Origin: Clostridiales bacterium
GTDB lineage: Bacteria; Bacillota; Clostridia; Saccharofermentanales; Saccharofermentanaceae
Assembly: GCA_017451265.1 (NCBI GenBank)
Contig: JAFSPU010000012.1
Coordinates: forward strand, 1-64,000
Length of the DNA stretch: 64,000 bases
Direction of reading: 5' to 3'
Below, piece by piece: positions 52,458 through 60,642 of the stretch. Every line of letters starts with the position of its first letter. Positions within the stretch are counted from its first letter, which is position 1. The position numbers and the translations under genes were made by a program. Below the pieces are notes generated by a model. The model was not told the origin of the DNA, searched no databases, and saw only the letters and a list, made by a program, of their open reading frames with translations.

Positions 52458-52464
52458 AAACTGT

Positions 52465-53082
52465 ATGTTAAGACTTACATTAATCCTTGCTTTAGTAGGG
52501 CACATATTATGCGGAATCTGTGACTGCCTGCTGTCATATACACCTAATGGCAGGATCGATCTTACTTGCATAAAAGATTCCGAGAAAATGCGTAAAGAAT
52601 TCGAGCACATGCCTCTGTCTTATCCTCTTACTTCGGTGGTCTTAGGGACATTCGCGATACTGGCGTTCTCGTTCGGTTATCTCGGCTTAAGCAGATGGAT
52701 GTACGGGCAGGCTCCGATGAACGGGATCATCATGCTTATCGCATCTATGGTATTCATAGTTCCAATAGTCTCGCATCACATAATCTGCGGCTTCGTCGAG
52801 TGGTTCTACGTGAAGATGGAACGCACGGATGAAGCGGGGAAGGCAGTGCTTACTTTCCAGAAACAGACTATATCCACGATGGTCGTCGGATACTTAGGGC
52901 TTCTCGCTTTTGCCGTTACTTTACTGGTGACTATTGCGTGCGGAAAAACAGAACTCCCGTGGTGGACATGCTTCATTAACACCCTGCCTTTGTTTATAGT
53001 CATGGCACCGACCAAGATCCCGGCCAAGGGCAATGTCGCAGGTGCTTTGATGTTTGCGGGACTTCTTATACTATTGTGGTGA
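52465..53082 (+). CDS. DUF6796-like polytopic membrane protein
   Basis: 205 residues with about six TM helices. The opening GHILCGICDCLLSYTPNGRI and the central SHHIICGFVEWFYVKMER (two adjacent His) match my recollection of DUF6796 proteins of Clostridia. Function unknown. It begins 7 nt after the metallo-hydrolase. Its position among a methyltransferase and a metal transporter suggests transport or sensing of the shared substrate. Confidence 0.7.
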   Translation: MLRLTLILALVGHILCGICDCLLSYTPNGRIDLTCIKDSEKMRKEFEHMPLSYPLTSVVLGTFAILAFSFGYLGLSRWMYGQAPMNGIIMLIASMVFIVPIVSHHIICGFVEWFYVKMERTDEAGKAVLTFQKQTISTMVVGYLGLLAFAVTLLVTIACGKTELPWWTCFINTLPLFIVMAPTKIPAKGNVAGALMFAGLLILLW

Positions 53083-53088
53083 CAGATC

Positions 53089-53793
53089 ATGAACGCAGAA
53101 CATATTACATTAGAAAAGCTCTCTTACACTCCCAAGGTCAAGGCATGGATTAATGACCGTTATGGCAAAGAAGAAGGTGCGGTTATTTGGAAGCAGGTCG
53201 AGAAAAACTACAATGCATATCTCGAAGGCTGTCCTGAATACGGCGGCAAGAAGAACGGCCACGGAGAAGGAATCTACGGCGGAATGCTTATATTCGCACT
53301 TTATCCTGCGCTTCCCGATCAGCCGCCTGTAGAGGAATTGTCAGAGTTTGTCAGCGGGCTTTTTATGGAGCCGTTCCGAAAGCTCGGCAAAGTGTTCAAT
53401 CTTAACCGCAGCCGCGATATGTGGATCATCGAGAAGGTGTTTAAGAAGGTCGCAAGGCGCGATGCCAAAGATATAAAGAAATACCCTGCAGGATTCATTA
53501 CTGTGCCCGAGCCCTACGATAAGGAGCATCACGTAGCGAGATATCATTTCGAGCAGTGCCCGAATGCTGACTTCGCCAGGAGACACGGTCTTCTTCACGT
53601 GCTGCCGCTGCTTTGTAACTCCGATTTCACGGGGATAGATCTGATTCACGGCAAGCTTATACGCTGCGGTACTTGCGGCAATTCTGATAAGTGCGATTAT
53701 ATGATCATGGGGGATGAGAATCCTCTTGCTTCTAATTGCGAACTGGTTGCCGACGAAGGAGGTTTTCTTGTAAGCCGGCGTAAGGAGAAATGA
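53089..53793 (+). CDS. ATC-hydrolase-like protein (L-2-aminothiazoline-4-carboxylate hydrolase family)
   Basis: 234 residues. The family core is visible in the second half: FEQCPNADFARRHGLLHVLP, LLCNSDF, and RCGTCGNSDKCDY with conserved Cys, His and Asp. The named member hydrolyses a thiazoline on the route to L-cysteine, but most relatives are uncharacterised and often sit beside methyltransferases. It is the fourth gene of the operon, 6 nt after the DUF6796 gene. Confidence 0.75.
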   Translation: MNAEHITLEKLSYTPKVKAWINDRYGKEEGAVIWKQVEKNYNAYLEGCPEYGGKKNGHGEGIYGGMLIFALYPALPDQPPVEELSEFVSGLFMEPFRKLGKVFNLNRSRDMWIIEKVFKKVARRDAKDIKKYPAGFITVPEPYDKEHHVARYHFEQCPNADFARRHGLLHVLPLLCNSDFTGIDLIHGKLIRCGTCGNSDKCDYMIMGDENPLASNCELVADEGGFLVSRRKEK

Positions 53794-53796
53794 CAT

Positions 53797-54576
53797 ATGA
53801 CTATTGATGTTTGGATCGGGTTACTTATACCGTTTATCGGAACTTCGCTTGGCGCCGGCTGCGTGTTCTTCCTGAAGAACGCGATCGGTGAGAAGGCCGA
53901 GCGTGCACTGCTTGGGTTCGCGTCCGGCGTCATGGTGTCGGCGTCTTTCTTCAGCTTGTTGATGCCGGCTCTTGAGCAAAGCGAAGACAAAGGCGCGTTA
54001 GCATTCCTGCCCGCATCCATCGGATTTGTCATAGGCATGCTCTTCCTTCTCGTACTCGACAAACTCGTGCCGCACACCCATATGGACAACAGCGAAGAAG
54101 GTGTGCGCTCCGGTCTTAAGAAGACGACCAAGCTCATCCTCGCTGTTACGATCCACAATATCCCCGAGGGAATGGCGGTCGGCGTTATCTACGCGGGCTG
54201 GATGTACGGCAATGCGGGTATAACTCTTGCAGGCGCACTCGCACTCTCCGCAGGTATCGCGATACAGAACTTCCCCGAGGGGGCCATCGTCTCCATGCCT
54301 CTTCGTGCTGAGGGTATGTCTAAGGGTAAGACTTTTCTCTACGGTGTCCTCTCGGGTGCAGTAGAACCTGTGGGTGCCCTGGCAGTGATACTTGCAGCAA
54401 GTATTTTCGTGCCGGTAATGCCTTACTTCTTAAGCTTCGCGGCAGGTGCCATGATGTATGTAGTTGTTGAAGAACTGATCCCCGAGATGAGTGAGGGTGA
54501 ACATTCGAATATCGGCACGATCTGTTTTGCTATCGGATTCACGATAATGATGGCGCTCGACGTGGCGTTGGGTTAA
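53797..54576 (+). CDS. ZIP-family metal transporter
   Basis: 259 residues, eight TM helices. The two metal-binding helices carry HNIPEG near 127 and QNFPEG near 160; a His-rich cytoplasmic loop (VPHTHMDNSEEGVRSG) lies before them. ZIP proteins move Zn2+ or other divalent metals into the cytoplasm. It starts 3 nt after the ATC-hydrolase gene and closes the operon, which fits the metal-regulator-like operator at its promoter. Confidence 0.88.
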   Translation: MTIDVWIGLLIPFIGTSLGAGCVFFLKNAIGEKAERALLGFASGVMVSASFFSLLMPALEQSEDKGALAFLPASIGFVIGMLFLLVLDKLVPHTHMDNSEEGVRSGLKKTTKLILAVTIHNIPEGMAVGVIYAGWMYGNAGITLAGALALSAGIAIQNFPEGAIVSMPLRAEGMSKGKTFLYGVLSGAVEPVGALAVILAASIFVPVMPYFLSFAAGAMMYVVVEELIPEMSEGEHSNIGTICFAIGFTIMMALDVALG

Positions 54577-54615
54577 TCTACTAATTCCCGCATAACTCCT
54601 CCTCTTTTATTAGAA

Positions 54616-54631
54616 GTTAGCATACGCTAAC
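54616..54631. promoter_or_regulatory. Fourth iron-repressor operator (GTTAGC-N4-GCTAAC)
   Basis: GTTAGCATACGCTAAC is a perfect 6-4-6 palindrome with the same half-sites as the three operators at the feo promoters, 8.5 kb away. It lies 48 nt upstream of the -35 of the peroxidase promoter, so it either acts from a distance or covers a weaker unseen start. Confidence 0.8.
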
Positions 54632-54678
54632 CGACAGAAATATACCAACCATGTATGCGGATGTCAAGAAAAGAACTA

Positions 54679-54707
54679 TTGACGCTGTACGAAGTATTTG
54701 ATACAAT
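54679..54707 (+). promoter_or_regulatory. Promoter of the peroxidase-flavodoxin operon
   Basis: TTGACG (54679-54684), 17-bp spacer, TACAAT (54702-54707). AAAGGAG precedes ATG 54738. The iron-repressor palindrome lies just upstream. Confidence 0.75.
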
Positions 54708-54737
54708 ATAATTGCATAAACGGAAAGGAGATTTGCT

Positions 54738-55283
54738 ATGAGTACAGTCTATGATTTTACGGTAAAGGATCGTAAGGGTAATGAGGTAAGCCTCAAGCAG
54801 TATCAGGGCAAGGTTTTCCTGATCGTTAATACAGCAACAGGATGCGGCTTCACACCGCACTATGATCCGCTCGAGGCGATGTACAAAGAGTTTAAGGATC
54901 AGGGCTTCGAGATCTTAGACTTCCCTTGCAACCAGTTTGCTAACCAGGCTCCCGGCGATGCCGATGAGATCCACGAGTTCTGCACGCTGAAGTTCGGAAC
55001 CGAGTTCCCGCAGTTTGCGAAGATCGATGTTAACGGAGAGGATGCGGATCCGCTTTTCGCTTTCCTTGCACAGCAGAAGCCTTTCGAAGGTTTTGGCAAA
55101 GGCCTTAAGAACGCGGCTCTTAACAAGTTCACTGAGGCCAACAACAAGAAGTACGGAGACAAGGCTTACATCAAGTGGAACTTCACGAAGTTCCTTATTG
55201 ACCGCGAAGGCAAGGTTATCGCGAGATTCGAGCCCACGGTCGACATGAAGGAAGTAAGAGAAGCAGTTAAGGCTGCACTGTAA
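54738..55283 (+). CDS. Glutathione/thioredoxin peroxidase
   Basis: A 181-residue Gpx-fold peroxidase. Peroxidatic Cys in TATGCGFTPHYDPLEAMY near residue 37 (Cys form, no selenocysteine), Gln in DFPCNQFANQ near 72, Trp in IKWNFTKFLIDREG near 150. Bacterial forms usually use thioredoxin as reductant. It lies behind an iron-repressor site and before flavodoxin, fitting oxidative or iron stress. Confidence 0.9.
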   Translation: MSTVYDFTVKDRKGNEVSLKQYQGKVFLIVNTATGCGFTPHYDPLEAMYKEFKDQGFEILDFPCNQFANQAPGDADEIHEFCTLKFGTEFPQFAKIDVNGEDADPLFAFLAQQKPFEGFGKGLKNAALNKFTEANNKKYGDKAYIKWNFTKFLIDREGKVIARFEPTVDMKEVREAVKAAL

Positions 55284-55295
55284 GGAGATAAGAAG

Positions 55296-55709
55296 ATGAA
55301 TTACGCAGTAAGATACTATACGAAGACAGGTAATACCAAGAAGCTTGCAGACGCTGTCGCGAAGGCAGTCGGAGTTGAAGCTCTGCCGATAAGTTCTCCT
55401 GTTGATGAGAAGGTCGATATCCTCTTCCTCGGCAACTCATATTATGCTTTCAACATCGATCCCGAGGTGCGAGATTTTATAAGATCGCTCGATCGCAAGA
55501 AGGTGGGATGCATCGTTAACTTCGGTTCCGCCGCGATGCTTAATTCGACTTATAAGAAGGTCAAGGCCGAAGCCGATAAGGTCGGTATAAAGATGGATGA
55601 GCGTGAGTTCCATTGTAAAGGTGAATTCAAGGGAGTGCACAAGGGAAGACCGAATGAGGATGACCTCAAGGCTGCGGCAGAATTTGCGAAAGCGGTTGCA
55701 AAGATCTGA
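55296..55709 (+). CDS. Flavodoxin
   Basis: A 137-residue flavodoxin: FMN phosphate loop RYYTKTGNTKKLADAVAKAV at the N-terminus and later binding loops (GNSYYAFNIDPE; NFGSAAMLNSTYKKV). It replaces ferredoxin as electron carrier when iron is short. It lies 12 nt after the peroxidase. A terminator follows. Confidence 0.85.
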   Translation: MNYAVRYYTKTGNTKKLADAVAKAVGVEALPISSPVDEKVDILFLGNSYYAFNIDPEVRDFIRSLDRKKVGCIVNFGSAAMLNSTYKKVKAEADKVGIKMDEREFHCKGEFKGVHKGRPNEDDLKAAAEFAKAVAKI

Positions 55710-55725
55710 AAAGAGGAATAAGAAA

Positions 55726-55754
55726 GGGCTGTGAGTTGGTTCACAGTCCTTTTT
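55726..55754 (+). terminator. Rho-independent terminator after flavodoxin
   Basis: Stem GGGCTGTGA / TCACAGTCC (one G-T pair) with a 6-nt loop, followed by TTTTT. The A-rich 5' side may let it also serve the convergent ABC permease gene. Confidence 0.8.
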
Positions 55755-55785
55755 GGTGGCGGAAATCTCGAGTCAGGAATTAAGA

Positions 55786-58479
55786 TCAATCCATATTCTT
55801 CAACGCTACATCCATCGGGATCTTCTTGATCCTTATAAAGTCGATCACCGATACGAATGCATATCCGATGAGAAGATACAGAGCAGAAAGCGCGAGCGAT
55901 ATGGGCTTCATATAGAATGCGAAGTAGCCGTCCATCTGATACATGAATACCTTGAAGATATAGATCATCAGTAAGTATCCGACAACAAGACTTATAAGCG
56001 TAACAACCGTTACAATGATTGCGGTCGGCAATATATACAGAGACCCGATCTCGCCGTTATGAAATCCCAGGATCTTAACCATCGAGATCGCATTCTCATT
56101 CTTCTCGATGATGATCTTCGCGAGCAGATAGATCAGTGCGGCCGCGAGTACGATCAGAACATACTGGAACACTTCCATCATGTCACCCATCGAGTGCATA
56201 AGCTGCGTGGTTACTTTGACGATGTCCTTAACCGTGATCACAACGGCGATGTTCTGCTCATCGATGTCAGCGATCTCATTACGTGAGAAGAAGCCCGAGA
56301 AGTCCCCCTCGTCCATACCGAACACGCGGTTGAAATTATCATTCGGCATGAACACCGCGATGCCTCCTTCGTAATCAACAACGCCGACAATGGTAAACTC
56401 ATAAGACTTGTTCTCGTACTCCTCGTGAAGCGTGATTACATCTCCTTCATCAGTTCCGAATTTCGCCGCGAAAGCACTCGATACAAATACACAGCCGTCA
56501 TCGACCGAACTGTCGATATCGACATAAGCGCTGTCATCGATGATGCCGTAAACAGTAACACCCTCATCGCCGCCGCTTCCGAAGCCCTGCATCGCACCCG
56601 ACAGATCCTTCGGATACATAAGACCCTTAGCACTGAAGATCTCGGCGGTGGGCTCAGAAGATGTGATATATTCTCCGTCGTCATTCTTAGAATTCATCAG
56701 CATATACTGATAATCAGCGATAGTCATATTGGGCGCTTCATCAGCATAGTGAGTAAGTGAATCGGGAAGACCGAACGCGAAACACAGCATCAGCTCGATG
56801 AAGATTACGCCGAATACAAGCACAGCGTAATTAGGCATGTTCTGCAGCACGATCCTTAATCTGAACCTTCCGAGGAAAGACCATGAGGGTATCCTTCTCG
56901 CTTTAGACTTACGCGACTTACTGAGATCGTGTCTTAAGAAACGAAGCGGGCTGATCTGAAGCTTCGTCACGATAACAAACAGATTGATGAAGAACATCAG
57001 GACAAGCGGTATTACAGTCGTCTTCACAAGCGCGTCAACACTAAAAACAGCATTGCATGTCGGGAGGCTGTAGCTGTTGTAATACAGGTCTTTGGCTACT
57101 CCCATAAACCATGTGTAACCGATAAGATTACCAAGCAGGGCACCTACAAGAGTAACGATCAGAGGCATCGACATGTAGTGCACTATAAGCTCGCCCTTGG
57201 AGTAGCCTGAAGCGCGCAGAGTGCCAATAACGGACGCCTCTTTCTCGATAGTGGTGTTGATAGTGATAGCAAATATAAAAGCGATGACGGCGATCAGGAT
57301 ATAGCACAGGATGGTCGTGCCTGCCGTGTCGTGTCCGATGTCTTCAGGCGCGAAGTTAGAAGCCTGGCGAAGGTACTCGGGAAGGTAGTCCTCGATGTCG
57401 TTGTCGTACACCACAGACTGCGAGATCAGCACCTTGAGCATGTTGTCAGCGAAGTTTGCTTCAGCATTCCTGTCGGCAGGCGCCTCATCATAGAAGTATG
57501 CATAACTGTAGTGCAGTCTCGCATTAAGCTCCTCGAAAGCCTCCGGCGTCACCATTCCGACATCGAAGCTAAAGGCGTTGAACATCATGTCTGTGTTGTT
57601 CTCGTGGAGTGTCAGGTAGTTAACGTATGAGATGAGGCCGACGATCTCGAACTCTTTGCCTCCGACCGTGATCCGGTCGCCGATGCCTACGCCTACGTTA
57701 TCTGCGTGCATTCTGTCTATCGCAATCTCATTCGATGCTTCGGGCGCACGGCCCTCGTTGAAGTTTGCCATATCGACTTCGGAGTCGCTTCTGTAGATCC
57801 TGACGGTGCCGTCCTCAACGCCGTCGTTATCATCGTCCTCAGACTCGTTACGGAAGAAGTGCTCATAGACAGTTACAGGCACCGGCACGAAACCATCTTC
57901 ATTAAGCCCGTAATCATCTGCGATCTCGTCCCATTCCTCATCAATTGCATCGATGACAGCCTGGTGTGCCTCCGCATAAGCTTCATCGACAGCTTCGAGG
58001 TATTCGTCTGACTCGCGTGCCTCAGCAAGGGCATCCTCGAAGTTCTCTTCCATGGCAGTATCGATCTGCGTCTGGATCATCTCCTCGTCGGTGATGCCGT
58101 AAGCCTCGCACTGGGCGCGTACACCGTCCTCGATCGCTGTCGTGACCTGATTGTTAAGTTCTTCTTCGATAGCTTCGGCTACCTCTTCGTCAGCTTCCTT
58201 CATGCCTTCATCGATGAAGTACTGTCTGACATCAGCCATCTCGCCTGACTCGAGCGCCGCGAGCATCTCCTCGGAGGCTTCGGAAGACAGCTCGAAAGAC
58301 CCGTGCTCAAGCTTTAGCAGGTCTACATTACGGTCTATAGCGGCAAGCATACTGTCGTGACCGACATACATGCCTGAGATAAGTCCGATCATCATTACCA
58401 TAAAGATGATGATTACCGCATACTTATGCCAGTCCGAACGAAGCTCCTTCGGAATCCTTTTGATAAGAGGGTTTCTCAT
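55786..58479 (-). CDS. FtsX-type ABC permease with acidic helical extracytoplasmic region
   Basis: 897 residues. TM1 (about 20-42), then an extracytoplasmic region whose first 140 residues are very rich in Glu, Asp and Ala and probably coiled coil (EADEEVAEAIEEELNNQVTT), a globular part to about 385, three TM helices, a second long extracytoplasmic domain (about 555-760), and three final TM helices, each set an FtsX domain. It pairs with the ATPase upstream (12-nt gap). Such permeases act mechanically on envelope substrates (lipoprotein, drug or peptidoglycan-related). The acidic helical region is unusually long. Confidence 0.85.
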   Translation of the reverse strand: MRNPLIKRIPKELRSDWHKYAVIIIFMVMMIGLISGMYVGHDSMLAAIDRNVDLLKLEHGSFELSSEASEEMLAALESGEMADVRQYFIDEGMKEADEEVAEAIEEELNNQVTTAIEDGVRAQCEAYGITDEEMIQTQIDTAMEENFEDALAEARESDEYLEAVDEAYAEAHQAVIDAIDEEWDEIADDYGLNEDGFVPVPVTVYEHFFRNESEDDDNDGVEDGTVRIYRSDSEVDMANFNEGRAPEASNEIAIDRMHADNVGVGIGDRITVGGKEFEIVGLISYVNYLTLHENNTDMMFNAFSFDVGMVTPEAFEELNARLHYSYAYFYDEAPADRNAEANFADNMLKVLISQSVVYDNDIEDYLPEYLRQASNFAPEDIGHDTAGTTILCYILIAVIAFIFAITINTTIEKEASVIGTLRASGYSKGELIVHYMSMPLIVTLVGALLGNLIGYTWFMGVAKDLYYNSYSLPTCNAVFSVDALVKTTVIPLVLMFFINLFVIVTKLQISPLRFLRHDLSKSRKSKARRIPSWSFLGRFRLRIVLQNMPNYAVLVFGVIFIELMLCFAFGLPDSLTHYADEAPNMTIADYQYMLMNSKNDDGEYITSSEPTAEIFSAKGLMYPKDLSGAMQGFGSGGDEGVTVYGIIDDSAYVDIDSSVDDGCVFVSSAFAAKFGTDEGDVITLHEEYENKSYEFTIVGVVDYEGGIAVFMPNDNFNRVFGMDEGDFSGFFSRNEIADIDEQNIAVVITVKDIVKVTTQLMHSMGDMMEVFQYVLIVLAAALIYLLAKIIIEKNENAISMVKILGFHNGEIGSLYILPTAIIVTVVTLISLVVGYLLMIYIFKVFMYQMDGYFAFYMKPISLALSALYLLIGYAFVSVIDFIRIKKIPMDVALKNMD

Positions 58480-58491
58480 AGCGATACCTCC

Positions 58492-59199
58492 TTACCATTC
58501 AAGCTCTGAAGCCGGGATCTTCTTGTCATTGATGTCGTTATGACGGACGACACCGTCTCTTAATTTGACTACGTGATCTGCCATGTACTTGATGGCTTCG
58601 TTATGGGTAACCATGATGATCGTGGTGCCGTACTTCTGATTGCAGTCCTCGATCAGCGCCAGGATCTCCTTGGAAGTCTTATAGTCCAGAGCTCCTGTAG
58701 GCTCATCACACATCAGGATATCGGGGTTCTTAACGACAGCTCTTCCGATGGATACTCTCTGCTGCTGTCCTCCTGAGAGCTGATTGGGATACTTATACTT
58801 GTGGTCCTGAAGACCAAGAGTGGTCAATACTTCTTCCACATCGAGCGGTTTGTCGGAAAGATATGCGCCGACCTCGATGTTCTCTTTAACATTCAGGTTA
58901 GGGATCAGATTGTACATCTGGAAGACATAACCGAGATGCTTCCTTCGATAAGTCGTAAGCTGCTTCTCGTCCATGTCTTCGAGCTTGTCACCTGCGATGC
59001 TGACGTAACCCGAATCCGGTGTGTCGATACCTCCGATGATGTTCAGAAGTGTCGACTTGCCTGAGCCTGACGGTCCTAACAGTACACAGAACTCACCCTT
59101 GCCGACGGTGAAGTCCATGCCTCTAAGGACGTCCTGTCTTGCTTCGCCTGTACCGAAGCTCTTCCGTAAGTCTTTGATCTCCAAGAAATTTTCTGCCAT
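58492..59199 (-). CDS. LolD/MacB-like ABC ATPase
   Basis: A 235-residue ATPase: Walker A LLGPSGSGKSTLLNIIGG near 37, Q-loop FQMYNLIPNL, signature QLSGGQQQRVSIGRAV, Walker B ILMCDEPTGALD, H-loop MVTHNE. It powers the large FtsX permease encoded next. GGAGGAGAG lies before ATG 59199. An inverted repeat and a hairpin in the leader may control the pair. Confidence 0.92.
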   Translation of the reverse strand: MAENFLEIKDLRKSFGTGEARQDVLRGMDFTVGKGEFCVLLGPSGSGKSTLLNIIGGIDTPDSGYVSIAGDKLEDMDEKQLTTYRRKHLGYVFQMYNLIPNLNVKENIEVGAYLSDKPLDVEEVLTTLGLQDHKYKYPNQLSGGQQQRVSIGRAVVKNPDILMCDEPTGALDYKTSKEILALIEDCNQKYGTTIIMVTHNEAIKYMADHVVKLRDGVVRHNDINDKKIPASELEW

Positions 59200-59255
59200 T
59201 TTTCTCTCCTCCCGGCATTAGTTTTCTTGAATTCCCTGAATCTTTCCAAACAAAA

Positions 59256-59338
59256 GACCCAAGCACAGCCGAACTACACTTGGGTCATAATCAATCAAAA
59301 AGTATAACATCATGTATAGTTCGTTAAAGCTATACATG
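59256..59338 (-). promoter_or_regulatory. Leader hairpin and operator-like inverted repeat of the ABC operon
   Basis: Read on the minus strand: a perfect repeat CATGTATAG-N10-CTATACATG (59338-59311), overlapping a likely promoter (TTTAAC, 16 bp, TATACT), then 25 nt later an 8-bp hairpin GACCCAAG-N15-CTTGGGTC followed by TTTTGTTT (59286-59245). The first looks like a repressor site, the second like an attenuator or early terminator before the ATPase gene. No regulator gene lies beside it. Confidence 0.6.
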
Positions 59339-59485
59339 AGTCTCGCGATTTAAAACAAGCCAGACGGTTAGGTCAGGATGTTGACTTGCTACGCTTGAAG
59401 CGCTCGCTACTCCCCCATGGGAATTACGTGGTGAATTTATCATATGTTTCCCAATATGTCAATTTTGGTGTGTATAATTAGAAAT

Positions 59486-60589
59486 ATGAGCAGCACAGCC
59501 GTCCAACAAACCAAAGATACATTCGGTAAGTTATTTGAATTTCTTATCAAGAACAGCTTCTCGTTTACCGTAGGAGTTATGTGTTTTGTGCACGCGGGCC
59601 TGCTGCTTTTCATGGGAATAACCGGCGTAATGCCGCTGTTCTTCTTTAACATCTTAAGCGTTGTCGTTTACATATTCTGCTTTATACTGTGCAGGTTCAG
59701 GCTCATCATGCCGGCTTATGTAAGTATCATTCTTGAGGTTACGATCTACACCGTCATCTCCACCTACTATGTCGGACTGAAGTGCGGCACATACTGCTTC
59801 CTGTTCTCGATCATTCCGATAATAATCTACTTCGGAAGTTACCTTTTTAAGGGTTCCAAGAGGCTCAGCATAGCGATCATGCTCCTGCTGAATTTTGTTG
59901 TTTTCATCGCGCTTTATCTGAGGTTCGGAAACTCGGAGCCGATATACGATCTTGCTCCTGCCGCGCGGTTGTTTCTCGTTTTTTATTCAGCCTTCGCAAT
60001 GGTGTTCTCGGTAATCTTCTACAACGCCATGTACATTTACATGAGTGAGCACGAGGTTACCACTCTTGAGCAGAAGAACAGGCAGCTGTCGACGGACGCA
60101 ACGGAGGATGCGCTGACGAGCCTTCTTAACAGAAGAGGATTCCTGCCCCTTGTTGATGAACTGATGAAGGACGAGGGTTCAAGCAAGTTCTGCGTAGCCT
60201 TCTGCGACATTGATAACTTCAAGCACGTTAACGACTCTTACGGTCACGAGGCCGGTGACGAAGTACTCAAGCACATAACGCTTCTCATCCGTAAGGAGAT
60301 GAATGGCAGCGAAGTGTGCAGGTGGGGAGGAGAAGAGATCGTCATCCTTATGAAGGACAGCGATATCGAGCAAGCCCGCGAGAGGATGGAGCACTTAAGA
60401 AAGAGTGTTGAAGTAACGCCAACACTTTTCTTTAACAAGGTGCTGTATGTGACTATCACCATCGGAGTGGCTCAGAACAATGAGATATATAAGGATCCCG
60501 AGGATGTGATCAAGACCGCAGACCGGAGGATGTATTACGGTAAGCAGCACGGCAAGAATGTGGTGGTCTACGAGGATAATAAAGACTAA
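59486..60589 (+). CDS. Membrane-bound diguanylate cyclase (GGDEF)
   Basis: About 367 residues. Six hydrophobic helices in the first 190 residues (a 5-6 TM sensor), a short coiled coil (VTTLEQKNRQL), then a full GGDEF domain: DALTSLLNRRGF, CDIDNFKHVNDSYGHEAGDE, active loop RWGGEEIVILM. It makes c-di-GMP from GTP. There is no RxxD inhibitory site five residues before the loop. I choose ATG 59486; TATAAT (59473-59478) ends 7 nt before it, so the mRNA is probably leaderless. An upstream in-frame ATG at 59444 would lie ahead of that promoter. Confidence 0.88.
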   Translation: MSSTAVQQTKDTFGKLFEFLIKNSFSFTVGVMCFVHAGLLLFMGITGVMPLFFFNILSVVVYIFCFILCRFRLIMPAYVSIILEVTIYTVISTYYVGLKCGTYCFLFSIIPIIIYFGSYLFKGSKRLSIAIMLLLNFVVFIALYLRFGNSEPIYDLAPAARLFLVFYSAFAMVFSVIFYNAMYIYMSEHEVTTLEQKNRQLSTDATEDALTSLLNRRGFLPLVDELMKDEGSSKFCVAFCDIDNFKHVNDSYGHEAGDEVLKHITLLIRKEMNGSEVCRWGGEEIVILMKDSDIEQARERMEHLRKSVEVTPTLFFNKVLYVTITIGVAQNNEIYKDPEDVIKTADRRMYYGKQHGKNVVVYEDNKD

Positions 60590-60590
60590 C

Positions 60591-60621
60591 AAAAAAGGCA
60601 GTTCATTACGAACTGCCTTTT
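60591..60621. terminator. Bidirectional terminator
   Basis: Perfect 8-bp stem GGCAGTTC-ATTAC-GAACTGCC flanked by AAAAAA and TTTTAT. It ends both the GGDEF gene and the convergent DUF1858 gene. Confidence 0.92.
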
Positions 60622-60642
60622 ATCATGCCTTAAAACTTAAGA

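Noticed and set aside
55015-55248. Arg/Ser-rich frame inside the peroxidase gene
   Set aside because: Out-of-frame shadow of a clear Gpx gene, with no ribosome binding site.
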